DNA from: VRUE01 sp963697695
GTDB lineage: Bacteria; Actinomycetota; Thermoleophilia; Solirubrobacterales; 70-9
Length of the DNA stretch: 64,000 nt
Assembly (NCBI GenBank): GCA_963697695.1
Contig: OY969094.1
Coordinates: 1,736,001-1,800,000 of the forward strand
Direction: 5' to 3'
A program made the translations under genes and the position numbers. The notes below the pieces were generated by a model. It was not told the origin of the DNA and searched no databases. It worked only from the letters and a program-made list of their open reading frames with translations. Below are positions 36,988-48,368 of this stretch, piece by piece. The stretch's first letter is position 1. Each line of letters begins with the position of its first letter.

Positions 36988-37770
36988 CTAGCCCGCCGCC
37001 TCCGCCCGCCGCATTCCGGTCACCGCCCAGACCGCCATCAGGGCCATCAACCCGAACGAGACCGCGTAGGTGAGGAGCACCTCGGCCGGAAGGCCGGCGA
37101 GGAGGTCGCGGTTCGTGTTGAGGATCAGGGTGATCGGGTTGTACTCGGCGACGTGCGAGATCCACCCGACGAGCAGTTCCTGCGGCACGTAGACCGGCGA
37201 CATGAAGAGCAGCATGAAGATCGGGAACTGCATCAGCGGACCCGCCTGCAGGGTCCGCAGTCGCAGCGCGATCCCGCAGGCGAAGAGCAGCGCGACGACG
37301 TTGACGCTGAGCGAGAGCAGGTAGAGGCCGAGTATTTCGACGGCGCTGCCGCCGACTTCCATTCCGGCGAGCAGGGCCACGATCGTGACCACGGTCCAGG
37401 TCACGATCACTCGCGCCATCGCCGTCAGGGTGTAGCCGAGGACGATCGTCGTCCGGTGCTGGGTCGCTAGGAGCATCCTGCGGCCCATCCCGAACTGGAA
37501 GTCGGCAGCGATCGAGAAGCCGGTGAAGACGCCGCCCAGCGCCGAGGCCTGGAGCAGCACGAAGCCGAAGACGAAGGTCGTGTAGCCCTCCGGGTAGTCG
37601 AAGTTGGGCGTCTCTGCGATCGCTGAGAGCCCGCCCGCGAAAGCGGCGAGGAAGAAGAGAGGGAAGATCAGCGCCGGCAGCAGCAGCGCCGGCCTGGTGA
37701 GGGTGTTGTGCAGGTTGCGCCAGGCGATTCCCAGGGCGGAGGAGAGGTAGGGGCCGCGGGTGCGGTTCAC
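36988..37770 (-). CDS. ABC-2 type exporter permease (second subunit)
   Basis: This 260-residue protein has six membrane segments beginning LLLPALIFPLFFLAAFAGGLSAI, in the layout of DrrB-like ABC-2 permeases. The start is GTG 37770, within a GTGA overlap with the stop of the other permease. The gene order ATPase-permease-permease suggests a heterodimeric exporter of drugs, lipids or polysaccharide; the substrate is not shown by sequence. Confidence 0.9.
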   Translation of the reverse strand: MNRTRGPYLSSALGIAWRNLHNTLTRPALLLPALIFPLFFLAAFAGGLSAIAETPNFDYPEGYTTFVFGFVLLQASALGGVFTGFSIAADFQFGMGRRMLLATQHRTTIVLGYTLTAMARVIVTWTVVTIVALLAGMEVGGSAVEILGLYLLSLSVNVVALLFACGIALRLRTLQAGPLMQFPIFMLLFMSPVYVPQELLVGWISHVAEYNPITLILNTNRDLLAGLPAEVLLTYAVSFGLMALMAVWAVTGMRRAEAAG

Positions 37771-38587
37771 GAGCGCACCAGCCTTTCCTTGAGCGAGAGC
37801 GAGGCGATCGTGATCGAGCCCGCGATCAGCGCGATCGCGATGCCGAAGGCAAGCGCCAGCGCCTCGGGGTCCCAGCCGACGACCATCAGGCTGCGGATGC
37901 CCTCGATCATGTAGCTGACCGGGTTGATCGTCGCGATCGTGCGGAACCAGTCCTCGGCGATCAGTTCGCGCGGCAGCGTGATCGAGCTGAAGAAGAGCAG
38001 CACGAACAGCAGCGGGAACATTCCCTGCACGGCCTCTCCCGACCCGGTCCGGATTGCCATCCACATGCCGATGCCGCCGAAGCCGATCGAGATCAGGATC
38101 GAGAGGCAGAGCAGCACCGGCACGCCGGCGACGCCGGCTTCGAAGTGGGCGCCGGCGGCGAGCCCGACCGCGAGGTAGACGATCGCCTGGATCAGCCCGA
38201 TCACGACCAGCCCGCCCAGTTGACCGGCGATCAGTGCCGCACTGCGCATCGGCGTCAGCGCCAGCCGGTTGAAGAACCCGTTCTCGATGTCTTCCGCCAG
38301 CGCTTGCCCGGAGTTCATCGTCGCGAAGAGGGCGCCCTGAACGAAGGGCACGGCGAGCACGAAGGTCAGGTAGGAGTCGGTGGGGAAGCCGGGGATCTGC
38401 GTCGCTGCATCGAGCCCGGCGCTGTTGACCGCGAGCAGGAAGAGCGGGAAGACGATGCTGGGGACGATCATCGCCGGCTGGCGCAGGGTGCGCAGCACGG
38501 CGCGACCCGCGAGGGACCCGACCTGGGTGCGCAGCGTGGAAGCGCGCGAACCCCTGGGCGTTTCCCTCAGGGCGACGGACGCAGAGC

Positions 38588-38591
<4 letters not shown>
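37767..38591 (-). CDS. ABC-2 type exporter permease (first subunit)
   Basis: This 274-residue protein has about six membrane helices (MIVPSIVFPLFLLAVNSAG, then VLLCLSILISIGFGGIGMWMA). Family-typical FFSSITLPRELIAEDWFRTIATINPVSYMIEGIR appears before the last segments. It overlaps the ATPase gene by 4 bases upstream and the second permease by 4 bases downstream. Confidence 0.91.
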
Positions 38592-39601
<1,010 letters not shown>

Positions 39602-39690
39602 GGCTCCTCCGAGCAGATTGCTTTGCGATCTAGATCGTGATGTATAGCAAAGATTGAGATCTTCAACTATCGAAGTCTTCTGCTATCTTT
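39602..39690. promoter_or_regulatory. Divergent promoter/operator region between ABC exporter and marR
   Basis: This AT-rich gap contains a perfect 12-bp palindrome CGATCTAGATCG (39626-39637) and an inverted CTTC-N7-GAAG (39661-39675). On the minus strand TGCTATACA resembles an extended -10 for the exporter. On the plus strand TGCTATCTT (39682-39690) resembles an extended -10 for marR, which would place transcription start at or next to ATG 39697 and make that mRNA leaderless. The palindromes are candidate MarR operators. Confidence 0.5.
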
Positions 39691-40152
39691 GTGCAAATGG
39701 CGTCGAGCTCTTCTACCCGTGGCAGGCCCAAGCTCACTCGCGGCAGGACGAAGCTCGAGACCGAGACCTGGGGGCTGCTCGCCGACCTCTTCATGCTGCA
39801 GCGGCCGCTGATGATGGCCCTCTGTCGCGAGTTCGACCTCTTCCCACCCCAGCTGATGGTGCTGAAGGCGCTGGACCAGCCGCGCCCGATGCGCGACGTC
39901 GCCGCGACGCTCGCCTGCGACAGCTCGAACCTGACCGGGATCACCGACCGGCTCGAGGAGCGGGGCCTGGTCCAGCGAACCTCCGACGAGAAAGACCGCC
40001 GCATCAAGCTGCTCGTCCTCACCGAGGAGGGTCAGCGGTTGCGACGCGAGGTGGTCGCGCGGCTCCACCAGCCTCCGGCGGCGATAGACAACCTTACCGA
40101 CGAGGACCTGGGCGCTCTACAGGGGCTGCTGCAGAAGGCGCTCGACGGCTAG
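39691..40152 (+). CDS. MarR-family transcriptional regulator
   Basis: This is a 153-residue winged-helix protein. The recognition region is PRPMRDVAATLACDSSNLTGITDRLEERGLVQR, followed by the wing DEKDRRIKLLVLTEEGQRL, the classic MarR DxRxxxLxLT motif. The start is GTG 39691 or ATG 39697. It is divergent from the ABC exporter operon, which it probably represses, with release by a small-molecule ligand. It ends 7 bases from the convergent hspR stop. Confidence 0.92.
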   Translation: MQMASSSSTRGRPKLTRGRTKLETETWGLLADLFMLQRPLMMALCREFDLFPPQLMVLKALDQPRPMRDVAATLACDSSNLTGITDRLEERGLVQRTSDEKDRRIKLLVLTEEGQRLRREVVARLHQPPAAIDNLTDEDLGALQGLLQKALDG

Positions 40153-40158
40153 GAGGGT

Positions 40159-40527
40159 CTAGCGACCGTCGCCGAGGCGGCGTTCGAGCTCTGCGGCCCG
40201 CCGACGCGTCCGTTCCAGCTCGGCGCGCATCGCTTCGACCCGGCCCTCCATTTCCAGCACGGTCTCCACCCCGGCCAGGTTCAGCCCCAGCTCCGAGGTC
40301 ATCCGCTGGATCTGGCGCAGCCGCTCGACGTCGCGCTGCGAGTAGAGACGCGTGTTCTTCGGCGAGCGCTGCGGGGTGATCAAACCTCGCGCCTCGTACA
40401 TCCGCAGGGTCTGGGGGTGCATGTGCGCCAGCTCGGCGGCGACGGAGATCATGAAGACGCCGCGCTCGGAGTCGATTTCGGTTTCGACCCGCGTGGTGAT
40501 CCTGCGCCTGCCTTCGGCCGTGCTCAT
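40159..40527 (-). CDS. hspR: MerR-family heat-shock repressor HspR
   Basis: This 122-residue protein carries the HspR-type MerR DNA-binding motif AELAHMHPQTLRMYEARGLITPQRSPKNTRLYS, followed by a coiled coil (VEAMRAELERTRRRAAELERRL). HspR represses the dnaK operon by binding HAIR sites with DnaK as co-repressor. It is the last gene of dnaK-grpE-dnaJ-hspR, overlapping dnaJ by 4 bases, the standard actinobacterial autoregulated layout. Confidence 0.93.
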   Translation of the reverse strand: MSTAEGRRRITTRVETEIDSERGVFMISVAAELAHMHPQTLRMYEARGLITPQRSPKNTRLYSQRDVERLRQIQRMTSELGLNLAGVETVLEMEGRVEAMRAELERTRRRAAELERRLGDGR

Positions 40528-41642
40528 CGCATGGCCTTTCTCAGCAGGTCCTCGCGGGGGTTGGAGCCGTTGAACGCCTCCGCGAGCTTGTCCGCCGCCT
40601 CCTGCTGCTCCTCGGTCAGGTCCTTCGGCACGTCGATCTCGAGGCGGTAGCGGATGTCGCCCTTCCCCGAGCCCTTCGGCTTCGGCGGGCCCTCGCCGCG
40701 CAGGCGCTGGATCGAGCCGTGCCTGGTCCCGGGCGCCACCTTGATTTTCTTCGTGCCGTTCAGCGTCGGCACCTCGATCGTCGCGCCGCGCAGCGCCTCG
40801 GCCATCGTGATCGGCACCGTCACCTCGAGGTTGCCGTCACCCAGTCGCTTGAAGACCGGGGAGGCGGCGACTCGCGTCGTTACGAAGAGATCGCCGGGCG
40901 GCCCACCCCGCGGGCCGGCCTCGCCCTTGCCGGCGAGACGGATGCGGGCGCCGTTCTTGACCCCCGCTGGGATGTTCACCTTGTAGCGCTTGGTCTGCTG
41001 GGTGAGCCCGGAGCCGTCGCAGGTGGGGCAGGGGTTCTCGACGATCTGGCCGGCCCCACCGCACTGCGGGCAGGGCTGGCTGATCGAGAAGAAGCCCTGG
41101 CTCTGGGCGTCGATCCCACGCCCTTCGCAGCGGGGACAGACGATCGGGCTGGTTCCCGGTTTGGCACCGCTGCCGCGACAGGTCGGGCAGCGCTCGGCCT
41201 TCGGCACGGTGACGTCGACCTGGGCGCCGTTGACGGCCTGGTCGAAGCTGAGGCTGACTTCCGTTTCCAGATCGCGCCCGCGCATCTGCTGGGGCTGGGG
41301 CCGGCCACCACCCCCGCCGCGGCTGAAGATGTTGGAGAGGATGTCGCCGAAGTCGCCGAAGCCCCCGCCGCCGGGGGCGCCTCCGGGCGGAAACGGGCCG
41401 GCTCCGCCGCCGCCGAAGCCGGAGAACATGCTGCCGCCCGCGTCGTACTCCTTGCGTTTCTCGGGATCGGAGAGCGTGTCGTAGGCGCCCTGCACCTCCT
41501 TGAAGCGCTCCTCCGCCTGGGGGTCGTCGGGGTTGCGGTCAGGGTGGTATTTGCGTGCCAGCTTCCGGTACGCCTTCTTGATCTCCTCCTCGGACGCCCC
41601 TTTGGGGACGCCCAGCGTCTTGTAGAGATCCTCGGCAGCCAT
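40524..41642 (-). CDS. dnaJ: Co-chaperone DnaJ
   Basis: This is a 372-residue protein. The J domain has the HPD motif in RKYHPDRNPDDPQAE, followed by a Gly/Phe-rich segment (GGGGAGPFPPGGAPGGGGFG). The zinc-binding domain has four repeats: CPTCRGSG, CPRCEGRG, CPQCGGAG and CPTCDGSG. The substrate-binding C-terminal domain is complete. It stimulates DnaK ATPase and delivers clients. It starts 6 bases after grpE. Confidence 0.96.
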   Translation of the reverse strand: MAAEDLYKTLGVPKGASEEEIKKAYRKLARKYHPDRNPDDPQAEERFKEVQGAYDTLSDPEKRKEYDAGGSMFSGFGGGGAGPFPPGGAPGGGGFGDFGDILSNIFSRGGGGGRPQPQQMRGRDLETEVSLSFDQAVNGAQVDVTVPKAERCPTCRGSGAKPGTSPIVCPRCEGRGIDAQSQGFFSISQPCPQCGGAGQIVENPCPTCDGSGLTQQTKRYKVNIPAGVKNGARIRLAGKGEAGPRGGPPGDLFVTTRVAASPVFKRLGDGNLEVTVPITMAEALRGATIEVPTLNGTKKIKVAPGTRHGSIQRLRGEGPPKPKGSGKGDIRYRLEIDVPKDLTEEQQEAADKLAEAFNGSNPREDLLRKAMR

Positions 41643-41648
41643 ACGCTC

Positions 41649-42295
41649 CTACTCGCTCACCACCACGCGAGCCGGCCGGATCAGCTGATCGCCGAGCCGG
41701 TACCCCTTCTGCATCACCTCGACGACCGTCCCCGACTCGGCTCCCTCGACAGCCAACGTCGAAAGCGCTTCATGGACCGTCGGATCGAACTTCTCCCCCC
41801 TCGGATCCACCGCCTCGATCCCGTTCCGCGCCAGCGTGTCCCGCAAGCTCCTGAAGACCAGCAGCACCCCGTGCGCAAGCGCGTCCTCGGAATCTCCCTC
41901 CGGGTCCAGCCCCGCCGCTTGCAAAGCCCGCTCTAGGTCATCGAGCACAGGCACCACATCCCGGATCACCTCAGCTTTCCCACGAGCGGCCGCGATCTGC
42001 ACCTCAGCCGTCATCCGCTTACGGAAATTCTCGAAGTCAGCCTTGGTCCGCTTAGCGAGTTCGAGGTACTCGTCCCGCTCTCTCTGAGTGTCAGCGAGAA
42101 GCGCATCGAGATCCTCGGCGACCTGCTCCGCCCCTCCTGCGCTGGAGCTTCCAGCTTCGGGGCTTGAACCCTGAGGGTTGTCCGCCTCTTCCGCGGGTGG
42201 CGTGGGTGATGGGGGGGTCGAGGACGCCCTCGCCCGCAGCGCCCCCCCATCACCCGCGCCAGGACCCGCGGCCGAGGGGTCCCGTCCCTCAGCGC

Positions 42296-42299
<4 letters not shown>
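41649..42299 (-). CDS. grpE: Nucleotide exchange factor GrpE
   Basis: This is a 216-residue protein. A ~65-residue Pro/Ser/Glu-rich disordered N-terminus precedes the long helix (DTQRERDEYLELAKRTKADFENFRKRM) and the beta-wing ending PTVHEALSTLAVEGAESGTVVEVMQKGYRLGDQLIRPARVVVS, all typical. It promotes ADP release from DnaK. It overlaps dnaK by 4 bases. Confidence 0.95.
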
Positions 42300-44197
<1,898 letters not shown>

Positions 44198-44198
44198 T

Positions 44199-44220
44199 AT
44201 CGAGTACCTCCAAGTTCAAG
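44199..44220. promoter_or_regulatory. Imperfect HspR (HAIR-like) operator upstream of dnaK
   Basis: ATCGAGT (44199-44205) and GTTCAAG (44214-44220) match the HAIR consensus CTTGAGT-N7-ACTCAAG at 10 of 14 positions, but with 8 rather than 7 bases between half sites. It overlaps the dnaK ribosome binding site. HspR at the end of the operon makes an operator expected; this candidate is weak. Confidence 0.35.
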
Positions 44221-44324
44221 TTAGTCGGCCTAAAAAATATGAGTGTGAGTATGGCAGATCTTAAACAGGATGCAAACCCCTCTGCGTATAGTGATCTTGC
44301 GGGCTGGGGGGAAGGAGCCGCATC

Positions 44325-45497
44325 TTGAGTCACCGCATACGTCTTCTGATCGTGGGACTGTCCCTCCTCGCCTTCGTCCTACCCGGCACTGCTGGGGCCA
44401 AGCAGGGCAAAAAAGCAGAGAAGGTCGTCAACGTGATGACCCGCAATCTCTATCTCGGCGCTGACCTGACGCCGGCGATCACCGCCTCCGGCCTCGGTGC
44501 TTTCGTCGAAGCCAACGGGCAGATCCTGCGCGAGGTGACGGCCAACAGCTTCCCGACCAGGGCCAAGGGCCTGGCCCAGGAGATCCTCAAGAAGAAACCG
44601 GACCTGGTCGGCCTGCAGGAGGTCGCCCTCTGGCGCACCGGACCGCCGAGCCTCGAACCGCTGCTCAACACCGCTGCCGGCCCGACCGCGACGACGGTCC
44701 GCTACGACTACCTGCAGGAACTGCTCGCGCAGCTCAACAAGGGCAAAGGCAAAGGTGGCAAAGGCAAGCCGCAGTACCGGGCCGTCGTCTCCCAGGACGA
44801 GTTCGACTTCGAAGCGCCCGCCAACGAGAACGGCGTCCCCGGCGACGGCCCCAACGGGGCCATTCCGAACGCCGAGATCAATGGCCGGCTGACGATGCGC
44901 GACGTGATCCTCGCCCGCACCGGCGCCGGCGTGACCGTCAAACGCCCGCGATCCGGGAACTTCGCCAGCCTGCTGGTGGTCAAAGTCTCAGGGGTCAACG
45001 TGACCGTGAAACGGGGCTGGACTGCGGTCGACGCCAAGGTCCGCGGCAGCAAGCTGTTCCGCTTCGTCAACACCCACCTGGAGGCGTTCGACCCCGCCAC
45101 GCAGGTGCCGAGCATCCGTGCGCTGCAGGCGAGCGAGCTCGTCGCTCCCGGCGGGCCGGCCACGACCAGCCTGCCGGTGGTGCTCTTGGGTGACCTCAAC
45201 TCCGACGACGACACGGTCGAACCCGGCGACCAGCAGGCCTACCGAACGCTGCTCGGCGCCGGGATGCGGGAGCGCAGCACGAACAAACCGCTCAGCTGCT
45301 GCATCGACTCCAGCCTGCTCGCGGTGGGTGCCGGCGGCAGCGTCGCCAACTTCGACCACCAGGTCGACCACGTGATGACGCGCAATCCGAAAGAGGTGAA
45401 GCTGAAGTCCTCGTCGGTCACCGGCCGCCAGCCGGTCAACGGCTTCTGGGACTCCGACCACGCCGGAGTCTTCAGCGCCTTGCGGTTCTTGCCTTAG
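44325..45497 (+). CDS. Exported endonuclease/exonuclease/phosphatase (EEP) family protein
   Basis: This 390-residue protein starts at TTG 44325 behind GGAAGGAG. The signal peptide LLIVGLSLLAFVLPGTAGAK is clear. EEP-fold signatures are MTRNLYLGADL (metal/Asn), KPDLVGLQEVALWR (catalytic Glu), FVNTHLEAFD, VLLGDLNSDDDT (GDxN) and the final WDSDHAGVFSALR (SDH). Members cleave phosphodiesters in DNA or lipids. Divergent from dnaK across a short promoter region. A Lys/Gly insert (NKGKGKGGKGKPQ) follows residue 130. Confidence 0.88.
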   Translation: MSHRIRLLIVGLSLLAFVLPGTAGAKQGKKAEKVVNVMTRNLYLGADLTPAITASGLGAFVEANGQILREVTANSFPTRAKGLAQEILKKKPDLVGLQEVALWRTGPPSLEPLLNTAAGPTATTVRYDYLQELLAQLNKGKGKGGKGKPQYRAVVSQDEFDFEAPANENGVPGDGPNGAIPNAEINGRLTMRDVILARTGAGVTVKRPRSGNFASLLVVKVSGVNVTVKRGWTAVDAKVRGSKLFRFVNTHLEAFDPATQVPSIRALQASELVAPGGPATTSLPVVLLGDLNSDDDTVEPGDQQAYRTLLGAGMRERSTNKPLSCCIDSSLLAVGAGGSVANFDHQVDHVMTRNPKEVKLKSSSVTGRQPVNGFWDSDHAGVFSALRFLP

Positions 45498-45503
45498 GAC
45501 TCT

Positions 45504-45532
45504 GAGAGGGGGCGGCCATCCCGTCCCCTCTC
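45504..45532. terminator. Bidirectional hairpin terminator
   Basis: GAGAGGGG (45504-45511) pairs with CCCCTCTC (45525-45532), placed between the convergent stops of the EEP-family gene (45497) and the cytochrome c gene (45535). Confidence 0.6.
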
Positions 45533-45534
45533 CG

Positions 45535-45954
45535 CTAGTTCTCGCCCGCGGTGCGAGCGACGAACTCGGAGACTTCTTCGGCCTGCTCCTGGTTGAGGAT
45601 GCCGCCGGGCATGCGGCCCAGCGTGGTGCTGCTGTCGACGCCTTTTTCGACCGCGTTAAGGACCCGGCCCTCGACTCCTTTGATCGTGTCCTCCGACCCG
45701 GGCCCGGTCGGGACTCCGGACGGGGCGAGGAGCATGTCGAGGTCCGGCCCGTAGTTGCCATCGGTTCCGGCCGCGTAGAGCGTGTGGCAGTTTCCGCAGT
45801 TGGTTTGGAAGAGGCTCTGGGCTTCCTCGAGGCCCGCGGGCACAGACTGGGCGCCACGGTCGGCGTCGCCATCCGAGCGGAAGGCGAACCAGGGGATCAG
45901 GACCGCGAGGAAAACCACCAACAGCCCGAAGACGATGAAGGTCTTTTTGCTCAT
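45535..45954 (-). CDS. Membrane-anchored c-type cytochrome
   Basis: This is a 139-residue protein. The N-terminal helix IVFGLLVVFLAVLIPWFAF anchors or exports it. The single heme site is NCGNCHTLYAAG (CxxCH) and the distal ligand is Met in LGRMPGGILNQEQAEEVSEFV. It resembles small electron carriers serving terminal oxidases. The start ATG 45954 overlaps the endonuclease III stop as ATGA, yet the two functions are unrelated. Confidence 0.9.
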   Translation of the reverse strand: MSKKTFIVFGLLVVFLAVLIPWFAFRSDGDADRGAQSVPAGLEEAQSLFQTNCGNCHTLYAAGTDGNYGPDLDMLLAPSGVPTGPGSEDTIKGVEGRVLNAVEKGVDSSTTLGRMPGGILNQEQAEEVSEFVARTAGEN

Positions 45955-46616
45955 TTGCGCCCGGCACGGTACCAGGGGCACATCCGGCGCAGCTCGCACT
46001 CCCCGCAGCGCGGTTTCGGGCGGCAGACCTCGCGTCCGTGACGGATCAGGTTCATGTGCAGCTCGTAGGCGTCCTCGGGGTCGACGATGGCGAGCATCTC
46101 GTCGTGGGCGAGTTCGAAGGCAGCCTTCGCCGGAAAGAGCCCAAGCCGCCCGCCGACGCGGTAGACGTGGACGTCGACCGGGATCTCGGGAATGCCCCAG
46201 GTGAAGATCAGCGTGCAGGCGGCGGTCTTGCGGCCGACCCCCGGCAGCGAGATGAGGAAGGAGAGCGCCTCTTCGCGCGGCGCCGTCGCCAGCCACTCGA
46301 GGTCGGGCGGATCGCCCAGCTGCTCGAGGATCGCCTGAATACGTGGAGCCTTCTGCTTGGCCAGCCCCCCGGACCGGATTGCCTCCTCGACCTCGACCAC
46401 CGGCGCGTCCCGCACTTCCTGCCAAGAGGAGAAGCGATTCTGCAGGCCATCGAAGGCGCGATCCCGGTTGCCGTCGCTCGTGTGCTGTGAGAGGACGGTC
46501 CGCACCAGCTCTGCGATCGGCAGGCCGTGGGGTTTGCTCACCGGCCGCCCATACATCTCCCGCAAGCGGTCGCGAATTGCCCGCACCCGCCTCTTGTCCG
46601 GCCGTCTCCACGTCAT
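45951..46616 (-). CDS. nth: Endonuclease III (DNA glycosylase/AP lyase)
   Basis: This 221-residue protein has the helix-hairpin-helix LPGVGRKTAACTL with the catalytic Lys, the catalytic Asp in PVDVHVYRVGGRLGL, and a C-terminal iron-sulfur motif CRPKPRCGECELRRMC. The cysteine spacing is 5-2-5 rather than the usual 6-2-5 of Nth. It removes oxidised pyrimidines. Start ATG 46616 gives MTWRRPDKRRVRAI; longer upstream frames are antisense to other genes. Confidence 0.92.
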   Translation of the reverse strand: MTWRRPDKRRVRAIRDRLREMYGRPVSKPHGLPIAELVRTVLSQHTSDGNRDRAFDGLQNRFSSWQEVRDAPVVEVEEAIRSGGLAKQKAPRIQAILEQLGDPPDLEWLATAPREEALSFLISLPGVGRKTAACTLIFTWGIPEIPVDVHVYRVGGRLGLFPAKAAFELAHDEMLAIVDPEDAYELHMNLIRHGREVCRPKPRCGECELRRMCPWYRAGRK

Positions 46617-46632
46617 CGCCGCCACCCTAGAC

Positions 46633-46686
46633 GGGACGTGCCACCGGTTAGGCACCCATAGTGGCCCCAAACTGGTGGCACGTCCC
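46633..46686. repeat. Palindromic intergenic repeat, copy B
   Basis: Perfect 13-bp arms GGGACGTGCCACC (46633-46645) and GGTGGCACGTCCC (46674-46686) extend to 17 bp with one mismatch. The centre includes GCACCCATA, as in copies A and C. This copy lies between divergent genes, so it is not just a terminator. Confidence 0.85.
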
Positions 46687-46706
46687 TCGGCATATGGTTC
46701 AGCGGG

Positions 46707-47528
46707 ATGACGACCGCGATCGAAGAGAGCGAGCTCAGCATCGATGGCGTCAGGGCCTTCTACCGGCGGGTGCCGGGGGAGGGGACGCCGACCGTCTACT
46801 GCCACGGCAATCCCACCCACAGCGAGGACTGGCTGCCGTTTCTCGAGCGCGGCGGGCCGGCGATCGCGATCGACCTGCCGGGCTGGGGTCGCTCGGATAG
46901 GCCTGACCCGCGGCGCTTCGACTACTCGATGCTCGGGTTGTCGGCATTCCTCCAGCGCTGCCTCGACTCGCTCGAGGTGACCAGGCACAAGCTCGTCGTT
47001 CATGACTGGGGCTCGCTGGCGTTGATCGGCGCGCAACGACGGCCGGAGCTGGTCGAGAAGCTGGTTGCGATCAACGCCGTCCCTCTGCTTCCGGGCTATC
47101 GCTGGCACTGGGTGGCCCAGGTCTGGCGCCGCAAGCCGCTTGGCGAGATCGCCAACGCGACGACGACGAAGCGCTCGATGGCGCTGACACTGCGCCAAGC
47201 CCGCGGGGACCGCAGCGCCATGCCACCCGAGTTCGTCGAGGCGGTCTGGCGCCACTGGGATGCCGGAACCAGGCGCGCGATCCTGCGGCTCTACCGCGCT
47301 GCAGACCCGGATCGCCTCGCCGCTGCCGGTGGCGAGCTCGCCAAGCTCGCCTGCCCCGCTCTCGTGCTCTGGGGCGACCGCGACGTCTATCTCCCGGTCA
47401 AATTCGCCCGCGACTACGCGCAGATCCTCCCCAGCGCCGAGCTCGAGATCGTCAAAGGCGCCGGCCACTGGCCCTGGATCGAGGATCCAGCCGTGGTCGA
47501 CCGTGTGCTCGACTTTCTCGCCCGTTAA
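46707..47528 (+). CDS. Alpha/beta hydrolase, haloalkane-dehalogenase-like
   Basis: This 273-residue alpha/beta-hydrolase shows HGNPTHSEDW (oxyanion region), the nucleophile elbow VVHDWGSLALIG with Asp as in haloalkane dehalogenases, acid-bearing VLWGDRDVYLP and the catalytic His in KGAGHWPWIEDP. Asp-nucleophile enzymes also include epoxide hydrolases, so dehalogenation is not certain. It leads a plus-strand run; the PAP2 gene follows after 21 bases. Confidence 0.87.
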   Translation: MTTAIEESELSIDGVRAFYRRVPGEGTPTVYCHGNPTHSEDWLPFLERGGPAIAIDLPGWGRSDRPDPRRFDYSMLGLSAFLQRCLDSLEVTRHKLVVHDWGSLALIGAQRRPELVEKLVAINAVPLLPGYRWHWVAQVWRRKPLGEIANATTTKRSMALTLRQARGDRSAMPPEFVEAVWRHWDAGTRRAILRLYRAADPDRLAAAGGELAKLACPALVLWGDRDVYLPVKFARDYAQILPSAELEIVKGAGHWPWIEDPAVVDRVLDFLAR

Positions 47529-47549
47529 CGTCCGGATTACAATTACCTG

Positions 47550-48326
47550 ATGACACGTGCGTTTGCCGCAATTACGGCCAAGCTGCCGAAGGGCTGGGGC
47601 GATCTGGGCCGTCAAATCGGCCTGCTGCTGGTTGTCGACCTCGCATACGAGACCGTGCGCGGGCTCGCCGACGGGCAGCGCTCGGTGGCTTTCGCCCACG
47701 GCCAGCAGGTCATCGACGCGGAGCGCTCTATCGGCACCTTCTTCGAGCCCGGCTTCCAGTCGTTCTTCATGGGCTTCGACTGGCTGATGGACTTCGCCAA
47801 CCAGGTCTACATGAACAGCCAGTTCGCGGTCGTCCTCGCTTTCTTCTTCTGGCTCTACTTCCGCCGCAACGAGGCCTTCTACTTCGTCCGCAACATGTTC
47901 ATCGTCGCCATGGGCTTGGCGCTGGTGGGCTACACGCTCTACCCGACCGCGCCGCCGCGGCTCTTCCCCGAGTACGGCTTCGTCGACACGATCAACGACT
48001 TCTCCAGCGTCAACCACGACTCGGCCCTGGCCAAGCTCTTCATCAACCCCTATGCGGCGGTGCCGAGCATGCACTGCGCCTTTGCCGCGATGATCGGCCT
48101 CAGTGGCGCGAAGCTCTCGCGCCACTGGTATACGCGCGCCTTCTGGATTGCCTGGCCGCTGCTCGTCGCCTGGGTCGTGATCGTCACCGGCAATCACTAC
48201 TGGATCGACATCGGCCTCGGCTGGATGGTCGCCGCCATCTCGGCGCTGGTCGCCAGCCGCCTGCTCGCCCGTGCCCGCCCCGAGGCCTGGGCCTGGCGCA
48301 GCGGACCGCGAGAGGCTGAGGCTTAG
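47550..48326 (+). CDS. PAP2-superfamily membrane phosphatase (AUR1-like)
   Basis: This is a 258-residue protein with about six membrane segments. PAP2 motifs are AAVPSMHCAFA (PSxH) and VTGNHYWIDIGLGWMVA (H-x3-D), with YPTAPPRLFPEYGFVDT before them. The long N-terminal part and motif style resemble the AUR1/inositol-phosphorylceramide branch. It lies 42 bases upstream of a CDP-alcohol phosphotransferase and near inositol-phosphate synthase. A role in removing phosphate from phosphatidylinositol phosphate, or in head-group transfer, is inferred from this context only. Confidence 0.85.
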   Translation: MTRAFAAITAKLPKGWGDLGRQIGLLLVVDLAYETVRGLADGQRSVAFAHGQQVIDAERSIGTFFEPGFQSFFMGFDWLMDFANQVYMNSQFAVVLAFFFWLYFRRNEAFYFVRNMFIVAMGLALVGYTLYPTAPPRLFPEYGFVDTINDFSSVNHDSALAKLFINPYAAVPSMHCAFAAMIGLSGAKLSRHWYTRAFWIAWPLLVAWVVIVTGNHYWIDIGLGWMVAAISALVASRLLARARPEAWAWRSGPREAEA

Positions 48327-48368
48327 GCCCCAAGCTTCCAGGCGCTCCGCCCGGTAGCCTGACCCACG

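Noticed and set aside
36940..36990. HspR operator in front of clpB
   Set aside because: No CTTGAGT or ACTCAAG half site is present in the short gap before clpB.
36950..37165. N-terminal extension of ClpB
   Set aside because: The upstream frame is antisense-like low complexity and overlaps the ABC permease; family N-termini begin at MQPDRFT.
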